A stretch of 64,000 nucleotides of DNA, from positions 62,001-126,000 of the forward strand of contig CAVTFR010000005.1 in assembly GCA_963734025.1 (NCBI GenBank), in the 5' to 3' direction. The translations under genes and the position numbers were made by a program. This DNA is from JACVRW01 sp963734025 (GTDB lineage: Bacteria > Actinomycetota > Thermoleophilia > Solirubrobacterales > Thermoleophilaceae). Shown here in pieces: positions 35,081 through 43,209 of the stretch; positions within the stretch are counted from its first letter, which is position 1, and each line of letters opens with the position of its first letter. The notes under the pieces are model-generated. The model had not been told where the DNA came from. It ran no database searches and saw only the letters and a program-made list of their open reading frames with translations.

Positions 35081-35354
35081 AGGCCTCCGCGCCGGGGACG
35101 CCGGCGGAGCCCGTCTCGGCGATCGGGTCACCGGCGGTCGCCGACGCGTAGGAGTCACCGCCGTTGCCGGCGGGGCCGTCCGAGGAGACCTTGTTCTTGA
35201 CCTGCCCGGCGACCCCGGCCGCCTGCTCCTTGCCCTTGCCGGCCGCGCTGCCGGCCTTGTCCTTCACCATGGCGCGACGCTGCGCACCCTCCTTCGAGTC
35301 CATGAACCAGGCGGCTGCGTAACCGATGGCGGCGCCCAACAGCAGCTTGAACAT
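35067..35354 (-). CDS. YtxH-like small membrane-anchored protein (95 aa)
   Basis: Starts at ATG 35354. It begins with a short hydrophobic segment (FKLLLGAAIGYAAAWFMDS) then a Lys/Ala/Gly-rich amphipathic stretch (GAQRRAMVKDKAGSAAGKGK) like stress YtxH proteins, and a low-complexity tail. Function is unknown; such proteins are linked to envelope stress. The ribosome site is weak. It overlaps the MarR gene tail to tail by 14 bases. Confidence 0.7.
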   Translation of the reverse strand: MFKLLLGAAIGYAAAWFMDSKEGAQRRAMVKDKAGSAAGKGKEQAAGVAGQVKNKVSSDGPAGNGGDSYASATAGDPIAETGSAGVPGAEAFKQS

Positions 35355-35424
35355 TCGATCTTCCCTTCGGGTCGTTTGCAATGACCACGCGTATTCCCGG
35401 CTCCGTGCCGGTCAACCGCGCGCA

Positions 35425-36555
35425 TCAGAAGCGCAGCACCGCCGCGGCCCCGCCGAAACGGTCGAGCGTCTCGCGCTCGTGGTGCACGGCGAGCACCTCG
35501 GCGGACTGCTGCACCGCCAGCTCGATCGCCGCGTCGGTCAGCTCCTCGAGCTGGATCATCTCGGAGCCGTCCGCCGGGCAGGTCGTGCCCTCGGTGGCGA
35601 GCAGGCCGCAGTCCGGGCACTGCGCGCCCGCGACGCCGGAGAACTGCTCGTCGAGCAGCAGCACCTCGACGCGGCGCTCGTTCAAGGCGGCGACGACGTC
35701 CTCGATCCCGGTCACGCCGCGCTCTCCCACCCGCTCGAGCAGGCGCGCCTCGTGCGCGCGCTCCACCTCGTCGAAGACAGGGCGCGCCGCCTGGAGCACG
35801 CTCTCCGGCGTCGCGCCGTCCAGGTCCACGCCGATGCGCCCCGCCACGCGGTCGCGAAGGTAGCCGTGCAGCTTGCCCTCGAAGTCCTTGACGACCTCTT
35901 TCGGCCCCCCGAGCAGCAGCCGCTGGAACGGACGCAGCTTGAAGTGGCGCAGCAGCGCCTCGCCCGTGTTCTTGAGGTGATCGTCCTTCTCCTTCTCGAT
36001 CCCGCGCGCGAAGCGCGCCTGCGAGAGGCCACCCTGGTCGTGCTGGCCGAAGACGGTGTCGTGGATCTGCTCGATCTCGCGCACGCCGTCGGGCGAGCCG
36101 CGGAAGATGCGCGCGTCGCGGCGGCTGACGAGCGCGATGCACCAGCGCTCGCGGCGCTCGAAGCGGGCCAGCGGCCCCACCAGCGGCGAGCGCCCGATCG
36201 CCACCCTGTTACTGACCGAGCGCGGCAGCTTGATCGCCTCGAACAGCTCCGCCGGCTCGCTCGCGAACACGGCGACGCCGTGCGCGCCCTCCGTCGGCAG
36301 GCTGCGCTCGAGGAAGGCCGACACGCGCTTCAGCGTCGCCTGCAGGCCGACGCGGTCCTCGTGCGGCAGTTCGTCGTGCTCCCGGACGCGCCGCTCCGCC
36401 TCGTCGAGGAGCGAGCGAACCGCAGTGGCGCGGGCCGGCGGCGTTGCGAACTCGGACGGATCGAGGTCGAGGTAGAGGCTGAGCACCACGGGCCGGTCGA
36501 GTCTCAGCTCCGCCAGCCGGCGCAACTGGTCGCGTTCGGGAGCGCTCACCTGCAT
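35425..36555 (-). CDS. eRF1-like VLRF1/baeRF family protein (Vms1-like peptidyl-tRNA hydrolase)
   Basis: 376-residue protein with the eRF1-domain-2-like fold seen in Vms1/ANKZF1 and bacterial baeRF proteins, which may release stalled nascent chains from ribosomes. The catalytic-loop motif is GGLSQARFARG at residues 175-185, with Gln179 at the expected active position. The N-terminal VVLSLYLDLDPSEF is family-typical. The C-terminal part carries a zinc-ribbon-like CPDCG and TTCPADG cluster near 316-335. No adjacent ribosome-rescue gene is seen, but smpB and rnr are in the same window about 26 kb away. Function is inference. Confidence 0.82.
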   Translation of the reverse strand: MQVSAPERDQLRRLAELRLDRPVVLSLYLDLDPSEFATPPARATAVRSLLDEAERRVREHDELPHEDRVGLQATLKRVSAFLERSLPTEGAHGVAVFASEPAELFEAIKLPRSVSNRVAIGRSPLVGPLARFERRERWCIALVSRRDARIFRGSPDGVREIEQIHDTVFGQHDQGGLSQARFARGIEKEKDDHLKNTGEALLRHFKLRPFQRLLLGGPKEVVKDFEGKLHGYLRDRVAGRIGVDLDGATPESVLQAARPVFDEVERAHEARLLERVGERGVTGIEDVVAALNERRVEVLLLDEQFSGVAGAQCPDCGLLATEGTTCPADGSEMIQLEELTDAAIELAVQQSAEVLAVHHERETLDRFGGAAAVLRF

Positions 36556-36835
36556 GCCCTGCCTCCTTCGCCGGGGGATTGCGTGGCGACTAATTACCCC
36601 AGAAGGCTACGCGGCCTGCAAAACCCATCTGTAGGGGCCTGGAGGCCGGAGAACTGCGCCTTCTGATAAAATCTGTTGCACGCGCAAGCATTTGGTACAC
36701 CCGGTTGGACGTTCAGTCCAAACGGGGCTTGGGAAAGCCCTCTCTTTGGGGGGTTTTCTGCTTGCCGAGGGTAACCCGCGAAGACCGTTTGTGTAATATT
36801 TTCGACGGACTTCGAACTATCAAAACGAGAAGCTT
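36556..36835. promoter_or_regulatory. Leader region of second sigma factor, with competing hairpins
   Basis: This 280-base gap between divergent starts is markedly AT-rich for the window. TTGGAC-GTTCA-GTCCAA (36705-36721) makes a six-base-pair stem. GGGCTT (36725-36730) can pair with AAGCCC (36735-36740), while the same AAAGCCC (36734-36740) can pair with GGGGG-TTTT (36749-36757), giving two mutually exclusive stems, the latter ending in a short T tract. A -10-like TAATAT lies at 36794-36799. The arrangement is suggestive of attenuation, not proven. Confidence 0.4.
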
Positions 36836-37720
36836 ATGACGACTGACACGCTGATTCGCCCTGCGGAGACTCCTGAGACCCGCCATGTCGCGCCGGTGGA
36901 GCTCGAGGATTCCCTGCAGCTGTTCTTCAACGAGGCGCGACGCCATCCGCTGCTCACGGCGGAGGACGAGATCGAGCTCGCCAAGCGGATCGAGCGCGGA
37001 GATCTCGCCGCCAAGGAGCGCATGATCAACGCGAACCTCAGGCTCGTGATCTCGGTCGCGCGCAAGTACCAGGGGCAGGGCCTGCCGCTCTCCGACCTGA
37101 TCCAGGAGGGCATGCTCGGCCTGATCCGCGCTGTCGAGAAGTTCGACTGGCGCAAGGGCTTCAAGTTCTCCACCTACGGCACGCTCTGGATCCGTCAGGC
37201 CATCGGCCGCGGCCTCGCCAACTCCGGCCGCACCGTCCGCTTGCCGGTGCACATCGTCGCGCGGGCGCGCAAGATCTCGGACGCCGAGCGCAAGCTCGCC
37301 GTCCAGCTCGGGCGCCAGCCGACGGAAGAGGAGATCGCCGAGTTCGTGGACCTGCCGATCGACGAGGTGGCCGACATCCGTCGCGCAGACCGCGGGCCGA
37401 CGAGCCTCGACCAGGGCGTCGGTGAGGACGGCGAGACCGCCCTCGGCGACCTGATCGCCGGCGAGGGCCCGACCGTCGAGGAGGAGGTCGTCTCCAACCT
37501 CGAGGACGACCGCCTGCGCGAGGCGGTCGAGACGCTGCCCGAGGTCGAGCGCGACATCATCACCCTGCGGTTCGGCCTGGACCGGGAGGAGCCGCACGCC
37601 CTGCGTGAGACCGGCCGCCGGCTCGGTCTCTCGAGCGAGCGCGTCCGCCAGCTCGAGGACCGTGCGCTGCGCCGGCTCGCTCAGGACGACGCCGTAGCGG
37701 CGCTCCGCGAGGCCGCCTGA
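36836..37720 (+). CDS. RNA polymerase principal-type sigma-70 factor (RpoD/HrdB-like)
   Basis: 294-residue sigma-70 with regions 1.2 to 4.2. Region 1.2 reads DSLQLFFNEARRHPLLTA, region 2 has ERMINANLRLVISVARKYQG and FKFSTYGTLWIRQAIGRGLA, and region 4 has LRETGRRLGLSSERVRQLED. It lacks region 1.1 and the long N-terminal extension of vegetative sigma factors, as does the paralogue at 24822 in sequence terms. Both share the same region 1.2 wording, so they are recent paralogues or one group 1 and one group 2 factor. Which is housekeeping cannot be told here. A run of palindromic repeats follows the stop immediately. Confidence 0.93.
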   Translation: MTTDTLIRPAETPETRHVAPVELEDSLQLFFNEARRHPLLTAEDEIELAKRIERGDLAAKERMINANLRLVISVARKYQGQGLPLSDLIQEGMLGLIRAVEKFDWRKGFKFSTYGTLWIRQAIGRGLANSGRTVRLPVHIVARARKISDAERKLAVQLGRQPTEEEIAEFVDLPIDEVADIRRADRGPTSLDQGVGEDGETALGDLIAGEGPTVEEEVVSNLEDDRLREAVETLPEVERDIITLRFGLDREEPHALRETGRRLGLSSERVRQLEDRALRRLAQDDAVAALREAA

Positions 37721-37722
37721 CG

Positions 37723-37975
37723 TCGAACCTCCGTCGCCGGCCGAGCCGGCGACCTCGGCCAAACGCGTCGAACCTCCGTCGCCGGCCGAGCCGGCGACCT
37801 CGGCCAGACGTCGAACCTCCGTCGCCGGCCGAGCCGGCGACCTCGGCCAGACGCGGCCTCCCCGCCCGGCGCCCCAGGGCGCCTGGCGGAACAGCTTCAA
37901 GAGTTCGATCCCGCCGCCGACTCAGGCGGCGGCGGGGTTAGCTCGAACCTCCGTCGCCGGCCGAGCCGGCGACCT
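37723..37975. repeat. Four-copy palindromic repeat array (33-base unit)
   Basis: A 33-base unit starting TCGAACCTCC and containing GTCGCCGGC-CGA-GCCGGCGAC (nine-base-pair stem, CGA loop) then CT occurs at 37723-37755, 37768-37800, 37811-37843 and 37943-37975. Spacings are 45, 43 and 132 bases. The fourth copy reaches into the coding end of the YbdK gene. The strong stems sit between the sigma-factor stop and the opposing gene, so they may also stop transcription from both sides. Confidence 0.88.
37910..37937. terminator. Candidate transcription-terminating hairpin
   Basis: CCCGCCGCC at 37910-37918 pairs with GGCGGCGGCGGGG at 37925-37937 across a six-base loop (GACTCA). It sits in the gap between the sigma-factor gene and the YbdK gene, at the border of the palindromic repeat array. 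There is no T tract, as expected for high-GC bacteria, so its role as terminator is inferred from stem strength alone. Confidence 0.5.
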
Positions 37976-39095
37976 GGGTAGGGCCGCCCAGTGGGCGGGC
38001 GGTCTCCGCTGCGAGGTGCTCGAGCAGCGCCCGCATTCCCCCGCGTGCGAAGGCGGCCCGCTGCCGGTCCGCCCCGTTTCCCTCTCTGAGGATCTTCTCG
38101 ACACCCTCGAGCGCCGGGTCCTGTCTGCGGAGTGAGGCGAGCGTCTCACCCGCAACCTCGCGCAGCGGCACGAGCTCGCCCCCATGCGCGATCTCCGCGT
38201 CGAGGCCGTCGCGCGCGGCGCGGAACCACGACCACGCGATCGTCTGTTCCTTCGCGGGCCGGTCGACCGGTGCCTCGGCGGACCGCAGCGCCAGCGCTCG
38301 CACCAGCGCGGCCATCCCGGCAGCCTCGTCGAGGCCGGCCTGCACATCGAGCTCGCGCAGCTCGATCGTGCCCAGCCGCGGCTGCAGGCGCACGTCCCAC
38401 CAGACCATGGTGTGGTCCTGCGGGCCGCCGCCCGCGGCGATGGCCTCGAGCTCCTCCAGGTAGTCATCCCAGCTGCGAAGTGGCGGCGGCGCGCCCCGCC
38501 CGGGGTAACCCCGCACCATCGCGGAGCGGGCGCTCGCAAGGCCGGAGTCGAGGCCGAACCAAAAGGCCGAGCCGGCGCCGAGCCCCTGAATCAGGGGCAG
38601 CGCCTCGCGCAGTCCCGTGCTCGCGGCGACCGCCGCCTCGGGGTCGGGCATCCCGACGTGCACGTGGAGGGCGCACTCCGGCGTGCGCTTGATGAGGCCG
38701 CGCATCTCGCCCTCGACGCGCCGGTAGCGCTCCGAGTCGACGAGCTCGACGTCGCCGTAGCGGGCGTCCGGGTGCAGCCCGACGCCCATCAGCGTCGCGC
38801 CCGCCGCGCGGGCCGCGGCGCGGTTCTCCTGGAGGTCGCGGACCGCCGCCGTCGTGTCCGCTCGCGGGCTCGAGCGCAGCTCGATCTCCGCGAGGAATGC
38901 CTCGTGGTCCGCGCGGCCCTCCGGCAACTCGACCCCTGGCAGGATGCGATCGGCCACGTGCGCGAGCTGAAGCGTGTCGGCGTCCACCAGCAGGAGCTCT
39001 TCCTCGATGCCGACGCTGAAGGGCTCGCCGCTGCCGAAGCGATGCTGGCCGTGGCGGAGCTCGGCGGGCGGCGCGTGAACCTGCGCCTCGCTCAC
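37938..39095 (-). CDS. YbdK-type carboxylate-amine ligase (glutamate-cysteine ligase family 2)
   Basis: 385-residue ATP-dependent ligase of the YbdK/EgtA type. The N-terminal block reads FSVGIEEELLLVDADTLQLA, with the ALHVHVGMPDPEAAV metal-site region near residues 140-155 and the catalytic-arm stretch GTIELRELDVQAGLDEA. Activity may be weak gamma-glutamylcysteine formation or related ligation, such as in ergothioneine synthesis, but no egtB/egtD genes are nearby. Its last residues (VAGSAGDGGSS) are encoded inside the palindromic repeat. Start overlaps the previous stop (ATGA at 39092-39095). Confidence 0.9.
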   Translation of the reverse strand: MSEAQVHAPPAELRHGQHRFGSGEPFSVGIEEELLLVDADTLQLAHVADRILPGVELPEGRADHEAFLAEIELRSSPRADTTAAVRDLQENRAAARAAGATLMGVGLHPDARYGDVELVDSERYRRVEGEMRGLIKRTPECALHVHVGMPDPEAAVAASTGLREALPLIQGLGAGSAFWFGLDSGLASARSAMVRGYPGRGAPPPLRSWDDYLEELEAIAAGGGPQDHTMVWWDVRLQPRLGTIELRELDVQAGLDEAAGMAALVRALALRSAEAPVDRPAKEQTIAWSWFRAARDGLDAEIAHGGELVPLREVAGETLASLRRQDPALEGVEKILREGNGADRQRAAFARGGMRALLEHLAAETARPLGGPTQVAGSAGDGGSS

Positions 39096-40168
39096 GGGGT
39101 CTCACCGAGCGCGGCGCGGGCCGCGATGCGGCCGAAGACGAGCGCCGCCGCCAGCCCGCTCGCGTAGCCGCCGGTGGCGATGCCGCCGGCGTCGGCCCCG
39201 CAGCAGAAGACGCGCGGGGCGGCCTCGGCGTGGCCGTCGATTCGCAGCCCGCCGAGCGTCGTCGTGATCCCGGCGACGGTCTCCACGGTCACATGGTCGC
39301 CGTCGCGGCGGACGGGCGCCCCGGCCTCCTCCGCGGCGTCGACCATCTCCGCGACGCTGCGCTCGCGCACCCTCTCCCCCAGCGCGGCGCGCTCGACAGT
39401 GAGCCAGGCCCGCGCGCGCGGCTGGCGGGCGGCCCACGCCGCCACGTCGGTCTCCGACCAGGTCCGAACGCTGAAGCGCTCGCCGTTCGCGTTCGTCACC
39501 GTGGCGTGCGCTGCGTAGAGCTGCGAGAGCCGCACGAGGTCGCGGGGATCGATGCGTGCCGGGGGCGCGGGCATCAGCCGCGCGTAGACCTGGTCAAGGC
39601 CGCGGCCCGGCTCGCCGCCGGCACCGAGCCCTAGGCGCAGGCCGTCGCCGCTGCTACCGGGCGCGGCGCGCAGGAAGACGTGGTCGGCCTCAGCCGTCAC
39701 GTGCTCGCGCAATAGCTCGCGGCTCGAGCCGAAGCCGCCCGTGGCGAGCACGACGGGCGCATCGTCGGGCAACTCGGTCAGGCCGGCGCCGCACTTGATC
39801 GCTGAGCGTGACCCCTGGGCGGCGGCCACGAGCGCCGCCGTCAGCCGCTCCGGATCGAAGCGCGCCCCGGTTGTCAGCGGGTTTCTCGTGTCGCGCTCGC
39901 TGACCGGCGCCCCGAGCGTCTCGAGCCAGCGGATGTCGCCGTCGAGTCGCTCGAAGAGGCGCGCCTGCAGCCGCTCGTCGCCCTGCGGGCACTCGGCCCG
40001 GAAGCGCGCGAACTCGCGGTGGCGCCAGATGACGCCGCTCGAGAGCTGCATGGAGCCGCCGGGCTTGTCGCACTTCTCCAGCACGAGCGGGTCGGCGCCG
40101 AGCCGGCGCGCCTCCGCCGCGGCGACGAGCCCGGCCATCCCGGCACCCGCGACGACGAGGTCGGGCAC
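39092..40168 (-). CDS. FAD-dependent oxidoreductase (fumarate-reductase/ketosteroid-dehydrogenase-like flavoprotein)
   Basis: 358-residue FAD protein. It starts LVVAGAGMAGLVAAAEARRLGA with LEKCDKPGGSMQLSSG, the pattern shared by fumarate reductases and 3-ketosteroid dehydrogenases, and ends GGIATGGYASGLAAALVFGR, the FAD-contacting C-terminus. The middle has VVLATGGFGSSRELL. Substrate unknown. It lies three bases after the VOC gene in the same operon, so both may act on a shared metabolite. Confidence 0.85.
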   Translation of the reverse strand: MPDLVVAGAGMAGLVAAAEARRLGADPLVLEKCDKPGGSMQLSSGVIWRHREFARFRAECPQGDERLQARLFERLDGDIRWLETLGAPVSERDTRNPLTTGARFDPERLTAALVAAAQGSRSAIKCGAGLTELPDDAPVVLATGGFGSSRELLREHVTAEADHVFLRAAPGSSGDGLRLGLGAGGEPGRGLDQVYARLMPAPPARIDPRDLVRLSQLYAAHATVTNANGERFSVRTWSETDVAAWAARQPRARAWLTVERAALGERVRERSVAEMVDAAEEAGAPVRRDGDHVTVETVAGITTTLGGLRIDGHAEAAPRVFCCGADAGGIATGGYASGLAAALVFGRIAARAALGETP

Positions 40169-40171
40169 GGC

Positions 40172-40852
40172 TCAGACGAGCGCGAACCCGGGCTTGTGCT
40201 CGACGTACTCGATCCGCACGCCCTCCGGACCGCGCACGAACACCGCGAAGGTGTTGGCGGCGTCCTTCACATCGTCGATCTCGAGGCCGCCGCGCTCAGC
40301 CTCGTCCTGGACGCGATGGGCGTCGTCGACGAGCAGCGCGAGGTGGTTGAGGAGCGGCCGGCCGCCGTCGTCCGCTGAGCCTCGCTCGAGCCGGACGGTC
40401 CGGTCGCCGACCGAGAGCATGCCGTTACGGCGCTCGAAGCCGAGCCGCACGAGCTCGGCGGCCGCCGTGTCGGGATCGGCGAGCGAGAGCACGACGTGAT
40501 CGAGGTCGAAGTCGCGGCCGTGGCCCTCGACGAGTCCGAGCCGGACAGCGCCCGGCGCGTCCAGCTCCAGCACGCCGTCGTCGCCGCGGCTCGTCTCCAC
40601 CGGCAGCCCGGCGGCTACTGCGTCGGGATCGGCCACGCGCAAGGCGATCCGCTGCAGCGGGCCGGACTCGCGCGGGCCCGCAGCGTCGAACAGCGTGACC
40701 TTGCCGAGCTTCGCGTCCACGCCGACGAGCGTGAAGCTGTCCGTCTCCTCGATCACGTGCATGCCGAGGTGGTCGCAGAGGAACATCGCAATCGCGGCGC
40801 GCTCGCTCACCCAGAGCGCCACATGGTCGAGGCTGGTGGGCCGGAATGTCAT
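40172..40852 (-). CDS. VOC family protein with two tandem domains
   Basis: 226 residues with two betaalphabetabetabeta VOC modules: first DHVALWVSERAAIAMFLCDHLGM, second LDHVVLSLADPDTAAAELVRLGF. The C-terminus reads FAVFVRGPEGVRIEYVEHKPG, typical of glyoxalase/dioxygenase folds. Metal ligands in the first half are His and Glu. Reaction unknown. It is operonic with the flavoprotein and aldo/keto reductase, suggesting a shared small catabolic or detoxification route. Confidence 0.85.
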   Translation of the reverse strand: MTFRPTSLDHVALWVSERAAIAMFLCDHLGMHVIEETDSFTLVGVDAKLGKVTLFDAAGPRESGPLQRIALRVADPDAVAAGLPVETSRGDDGVLELDAPGAVRLGLVEGHGRDFDLDHVVLSLADPDTAAAELVRLGFERRNGMLSVGDRTVRLERGSADDGGRPLLNHLALLVDDAHRVQDEAERGGLEIDDVKDAANTFAVFVRGPEGVRIEYVEHKPGFALV

Positions 40853-40861
40853 CGCCGTCGT

Positions 40862-41704
40862 CTACCCCACCGCCGCCCGGGCAATCGAATCGCGTTCCTC
40901 GTCGCTCAGCGTGATCTCCTCCGCGGCCATGTTCTCCTCCAGGTGCTCGATCGATGACGTCCCGGGGATAGGCAGCATGACGCGCGAACGCGCGAGCAGC
41001 CAGGCGAGCGCAACCTGCCCGGGTGTGGCGTCGTGGGCGTGGGCGACCTCGTCGAGCGCGCCACCGGGCTCTGCGAGCGACCCCATGGCGAGCGGGAACC
41101 ACGGGATGAAGCCGATGCCCGCCTGCTCGCAGGCCTCGAGAACGTCCTCCGAGGAGCGGTCGGTCAGGTTGTAGCGGTTCTGTGCGGTCACGACCTCGAC
41201 CAGTCCACGCGCCTGCTCGAGCTGCTCGGCCGAGACGTTCGACACGCCGATGTGGCGGATCTTGCCCTCGTCCTGAAGCTCCTTGAGCGCACCCACCGAG
41301 TCCTCGTAGGGCACTCGAGGGTCCGGCGTGTGCAGCTGGTAGAGGTCGATCCGCTCGAGCCTCAGCCGGCGCAGGCTGCCCTCGCAGGTCTCGCGCAACC
41401 ACTCGGGCCGGCCGTCGCGCGGCCACTGCCCTGGTCCGGTCCGGCGCATGCCGCCCTTGGTGGCGATCACGAGCCCGTCCGGATAGGGATGAAGCGCCTC
41501 GGCGATCAGGTTCTCGCTCACCTCCGGGCCGTACGAGTCGGCGGTGTCGATCAGGTTCACGCCGATCTCGACCACACGCCGAAGCAGGTGCCGGGCGGCC
41601 TCCGGATCGTCGGGCGGTCCCCAGATCCCGTCGCCCGTGATGCGCATCGCACCGAAGCCGAGGCGGCGCACCTCGAGGTCGCGGCCGATCATGAACGTGT
41701 TCAT
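40862..41704 (-). CDS. Aldo/keto reductase family protein
   Basis: 280-residue NADPH-dependent TIM-barrel reductase. Visible are the catalytic Asp/Tyr in NLIDTADSYGPEVSENLI, Lys in VIATKGGM, the LERIDLYQLHTPDPRVPYEDS strand, and the cofactor-binding region VMLPIPGTSSIEHLEENMAA. It belongs to the oxidoreductase-type (YajO/YhdN) group. It is the first gene of the operon AKR, VOC, flavoprotein, YbdK. Start ATG at 41704. Confidence 0.92.
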   Translation of the reverse strand: MNTFMIGRDLEVRRLGFGAMRITGDGIWGPPDDPEAARHLLRRVVEIGVNLIDTADSYGPEVSENLIAEALHPYPDGLVIATKGGMRRTGPGQWPRDGRPEWLRETCEGSLRRLRLERIDLYQLHTPDPRVPYEDSVGALKELQDEGKIRHIGVSNVSAEQLEQARGLVEVVTAQNRYNLTDRSSEDVLEACEQAGIGFIPWFPLAMGSLAEPGGALDEVAHAHDATPGQVALAWLLARSRVMLPIPGTSSIEHLEENMAAEEITLSDEERDSIARAAVG

Positions 41705-41718
41705 GTGCCCTAAGACTA

Positions 41719-41752
41719 CGAAGGGCCCGGTGGCGAACCACCGGGCCCTTCG
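41719..41752. terminator. Strong hairpin, likely bidirectional transcription terminator
   Basis: A perfect 15-base-pair stem with a CGAA tetraloop occupies 41719-41752: CGAAGGGCCCGGTGG then CGAA then its complement. It lies downstream of the phoA-type gene (stop at 41781) and upstream of the AKR gene, so it most plausibly ends phoA transcription. No T tract follows, as is common in high-GC species. Confidence 0.75.
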
Positions 41753-41780
41753 AGAGCGCGTCGTGTTCAGGCGCTGCGTG

Positions 41781-43166
41781 CTACCAGCCGCTCCTGCGCC
41801 CGATGAGGGTGTGGAAGAGGTCGGTCTGGTCGCGGATGCCCATCACGTTCGAGGCCTGAGGCCCGATCGCGGCCACCGGCACGCGGGCGCCGGTGTGGGT
41901 CTGGCCAGGCGGGGTCTTACCGGTTCCGTACGACACGCGCATCGGCTCGCCGTCCGCCGTCTGCACCGTGGCGTAGAAGCCCGGCGTGTCGGTGGTGTCA
42001 CCGACGATCTGGCTCGTGTGCGAGTGGTCCGCGGTCACGATGACCAGCGTGTCCTTGTGGTAGCGCTGGTAGGCGAGCGCTTCCTTGACGGCGTCGTCGA
42101 GCTGCTTGGTCTCGCCGATCTGGCCGCAGAGGTCGGACGCATGGTCGCGCTTGTCGATCGAGGCCGACTCGACCTGCAGGAAGAAGCCGTCCTTGTCCTT
42201 CGCGAGGAGCTGGATGGCCTTGTCCGTCATCGCGCCGAGGCTCGGCTCGTTGGCCGGGCGGTTCGACTCGTTGCAGCGGAAGTCGGCGGCGCCGGCGCCG
42301 GGCGTCGGGGCCGCGATCAGCGGTGCGAACTGCGTGGTCATGTTGATCGGGGCGAACAGGCCGAGCAGCGGCTTGTTCTTGACGCTGCCCACCGCCGCGA
42401 GCTCCGCCGCGTTCGTGACGTAGCGGAAGCCCTTGTCCTGGGCGTAGTCGATGACGTTGCCCGAAGCGTCGTCGAGCTCCTGCTCGAAGCGGGCGCTGCC
42501 GCCGCCGAGGTTGACGTCGTACTCGCCGTCGACGAGCTGCTCGGTGATCGAGCCGAGCCCCCCGGCCTGCTTGGTCTCATCCGGGCAGAGCGTGCGGGCG
42601 TCTGCCGGACCCTGGCAGGCACGTCGGGAGATGTGCGAAGACGGCGCCGCTGGAGTGGCGTCGGTCAGCTCGGACGTCGTGACGTTCCCAATCGCCTTGC
42701 CGCGCGCCTTCATGAGCTCGAAGGTCGTGTCGAAGCCCTCGTTCGAGCCGGGCACGGTCTCGGCCTCGCTCGGTCCCTGGGAGAGCCGGGCATCGGTCGT
42801 CTTCTTGCCGGTCGACCACGCTGTGGCCGTCGGAGCAGAATCCGGAACGTAGTTCGGCGCGTAGTCCGGACCCGGGCCGTACTTCAGGTTCCAGGTGTGA
42901 TACGAGCCGGCGAAAGGCAGCGTCTCGTAGGCCATCGGCGGGCCCTCGGCCCCGTTCAGGTAGTAGCGGCCGATGGTCAGCTCGCTGTCACCGGTGCCGT
43001 CGCCGATGATCAGGATCACGTGCTTGGGCTTCTTGGGGTCGATCTGCTTGATGATTTCGCGCGAGTTGTCTCGGCCGCCCGAGCCACCGGCGACCACGGC
43101 GGAGGCCGTGCCGGCGACGGTGAGGGCGGCAACGGAGACGATCGCGAGCGACTTCTTGGAGAACAA
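41781..43166 (-). CDS. phoA: Alkaline phosphatase (PhoA family), exported
   Basis: 461-residue secreted phosphatase that releases phosphate from organic esters. A signal peptide covers residues 1-26. The metal site is at HVILIIGDGTGDSELT; the nucleophile serine is in PDSAPTATAWSTG, and the His cluster VTADHSHTSQIVGD and GARVPVAAIGP complete the Zn/Mg site. The start is TTG 43166, with AGGAG six bases before it. It is divergent from a PhoX-type phosphatase. A direct-repeat PHO-box-like element lies between them, consistent with phosphate starvation control. Confidence 0.93.
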   Translation of the reverse strand: MFSKKSLAIVSVAALTVAGTASAVVAGGSGGRDNSREIIKQIDPKKPKHVILIIGDGTGDSELTIGRYYLNGAEGPPMAYETLPFAGSYHTWNLKYGPGPDYAPNYVPDSAPTATAWSTGKKTTDARLSQGPSEAETVPGSNEGFDTTFELMKARGKAIGNVTTSELTDATPAAPSSHISRRACQGPADARTLCPDETKQAGGLGSITEQLVDGEYDVNLGGGSARFEQELDDASGNVIDYAQDKGFRYVTNAAELAAVGSVKNKPLLGLFAPINMTTQFAPLIAAPTPGAGAADFRCNESNRPANEPSLGAMTDKAIQLLAKDKDGFFLQVESASIDKRDHASDLCGQIGETKQLDDAVKEALAYQRYHKDTLVIVTADHSHTSQIVGDTTDTPGFYATVQTADGEPMRVSYGTGKTPPGQTHTGARVPVAAIGPQASNVMGIRDQTDLFHTLIGRRSGW

Positions 43167-43187
43167 ACTCAGCTCCTAGCACTCAGG

Positions 43188-43209
43188 GTTTGGCGGACGT
43201 TTGGCAGCC
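43188..43209. promoter_or_regulatory. Candidate PHO box (11-base direct repeats)
   Basis: GTTTGGCGGAC (43188-43198) is followed directly by GTTTGGCAGCC (43199-43209), two 11-base direct repeats sharing GTTTGGC. Actinobacterial PhoP sites are tandem 11-base repeats starting GTTCA or similar, and the site lies between the divergent phoA and phoX genes. A third matching unit is not evident. This is a strong positional candidate for PhoP binding. Confidence 0.6.

Noticed and set aside
36713..37900. Minus-strand open frame opposite the second sigma factor with repeated VAGSAGDGGS peptides
   Set aside because: It is antisense to a clear sigma-70 gene; the peptide repetition simply reflects the palindromic DNA repeats.
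37721..37975. CRISPR-like array
   Set aside because: Spacers are 10-12 bases between the first three copies and then about 100, the unit is itself a perfect hairpin, and no cas genes are present; a REP-like repeat fits better.
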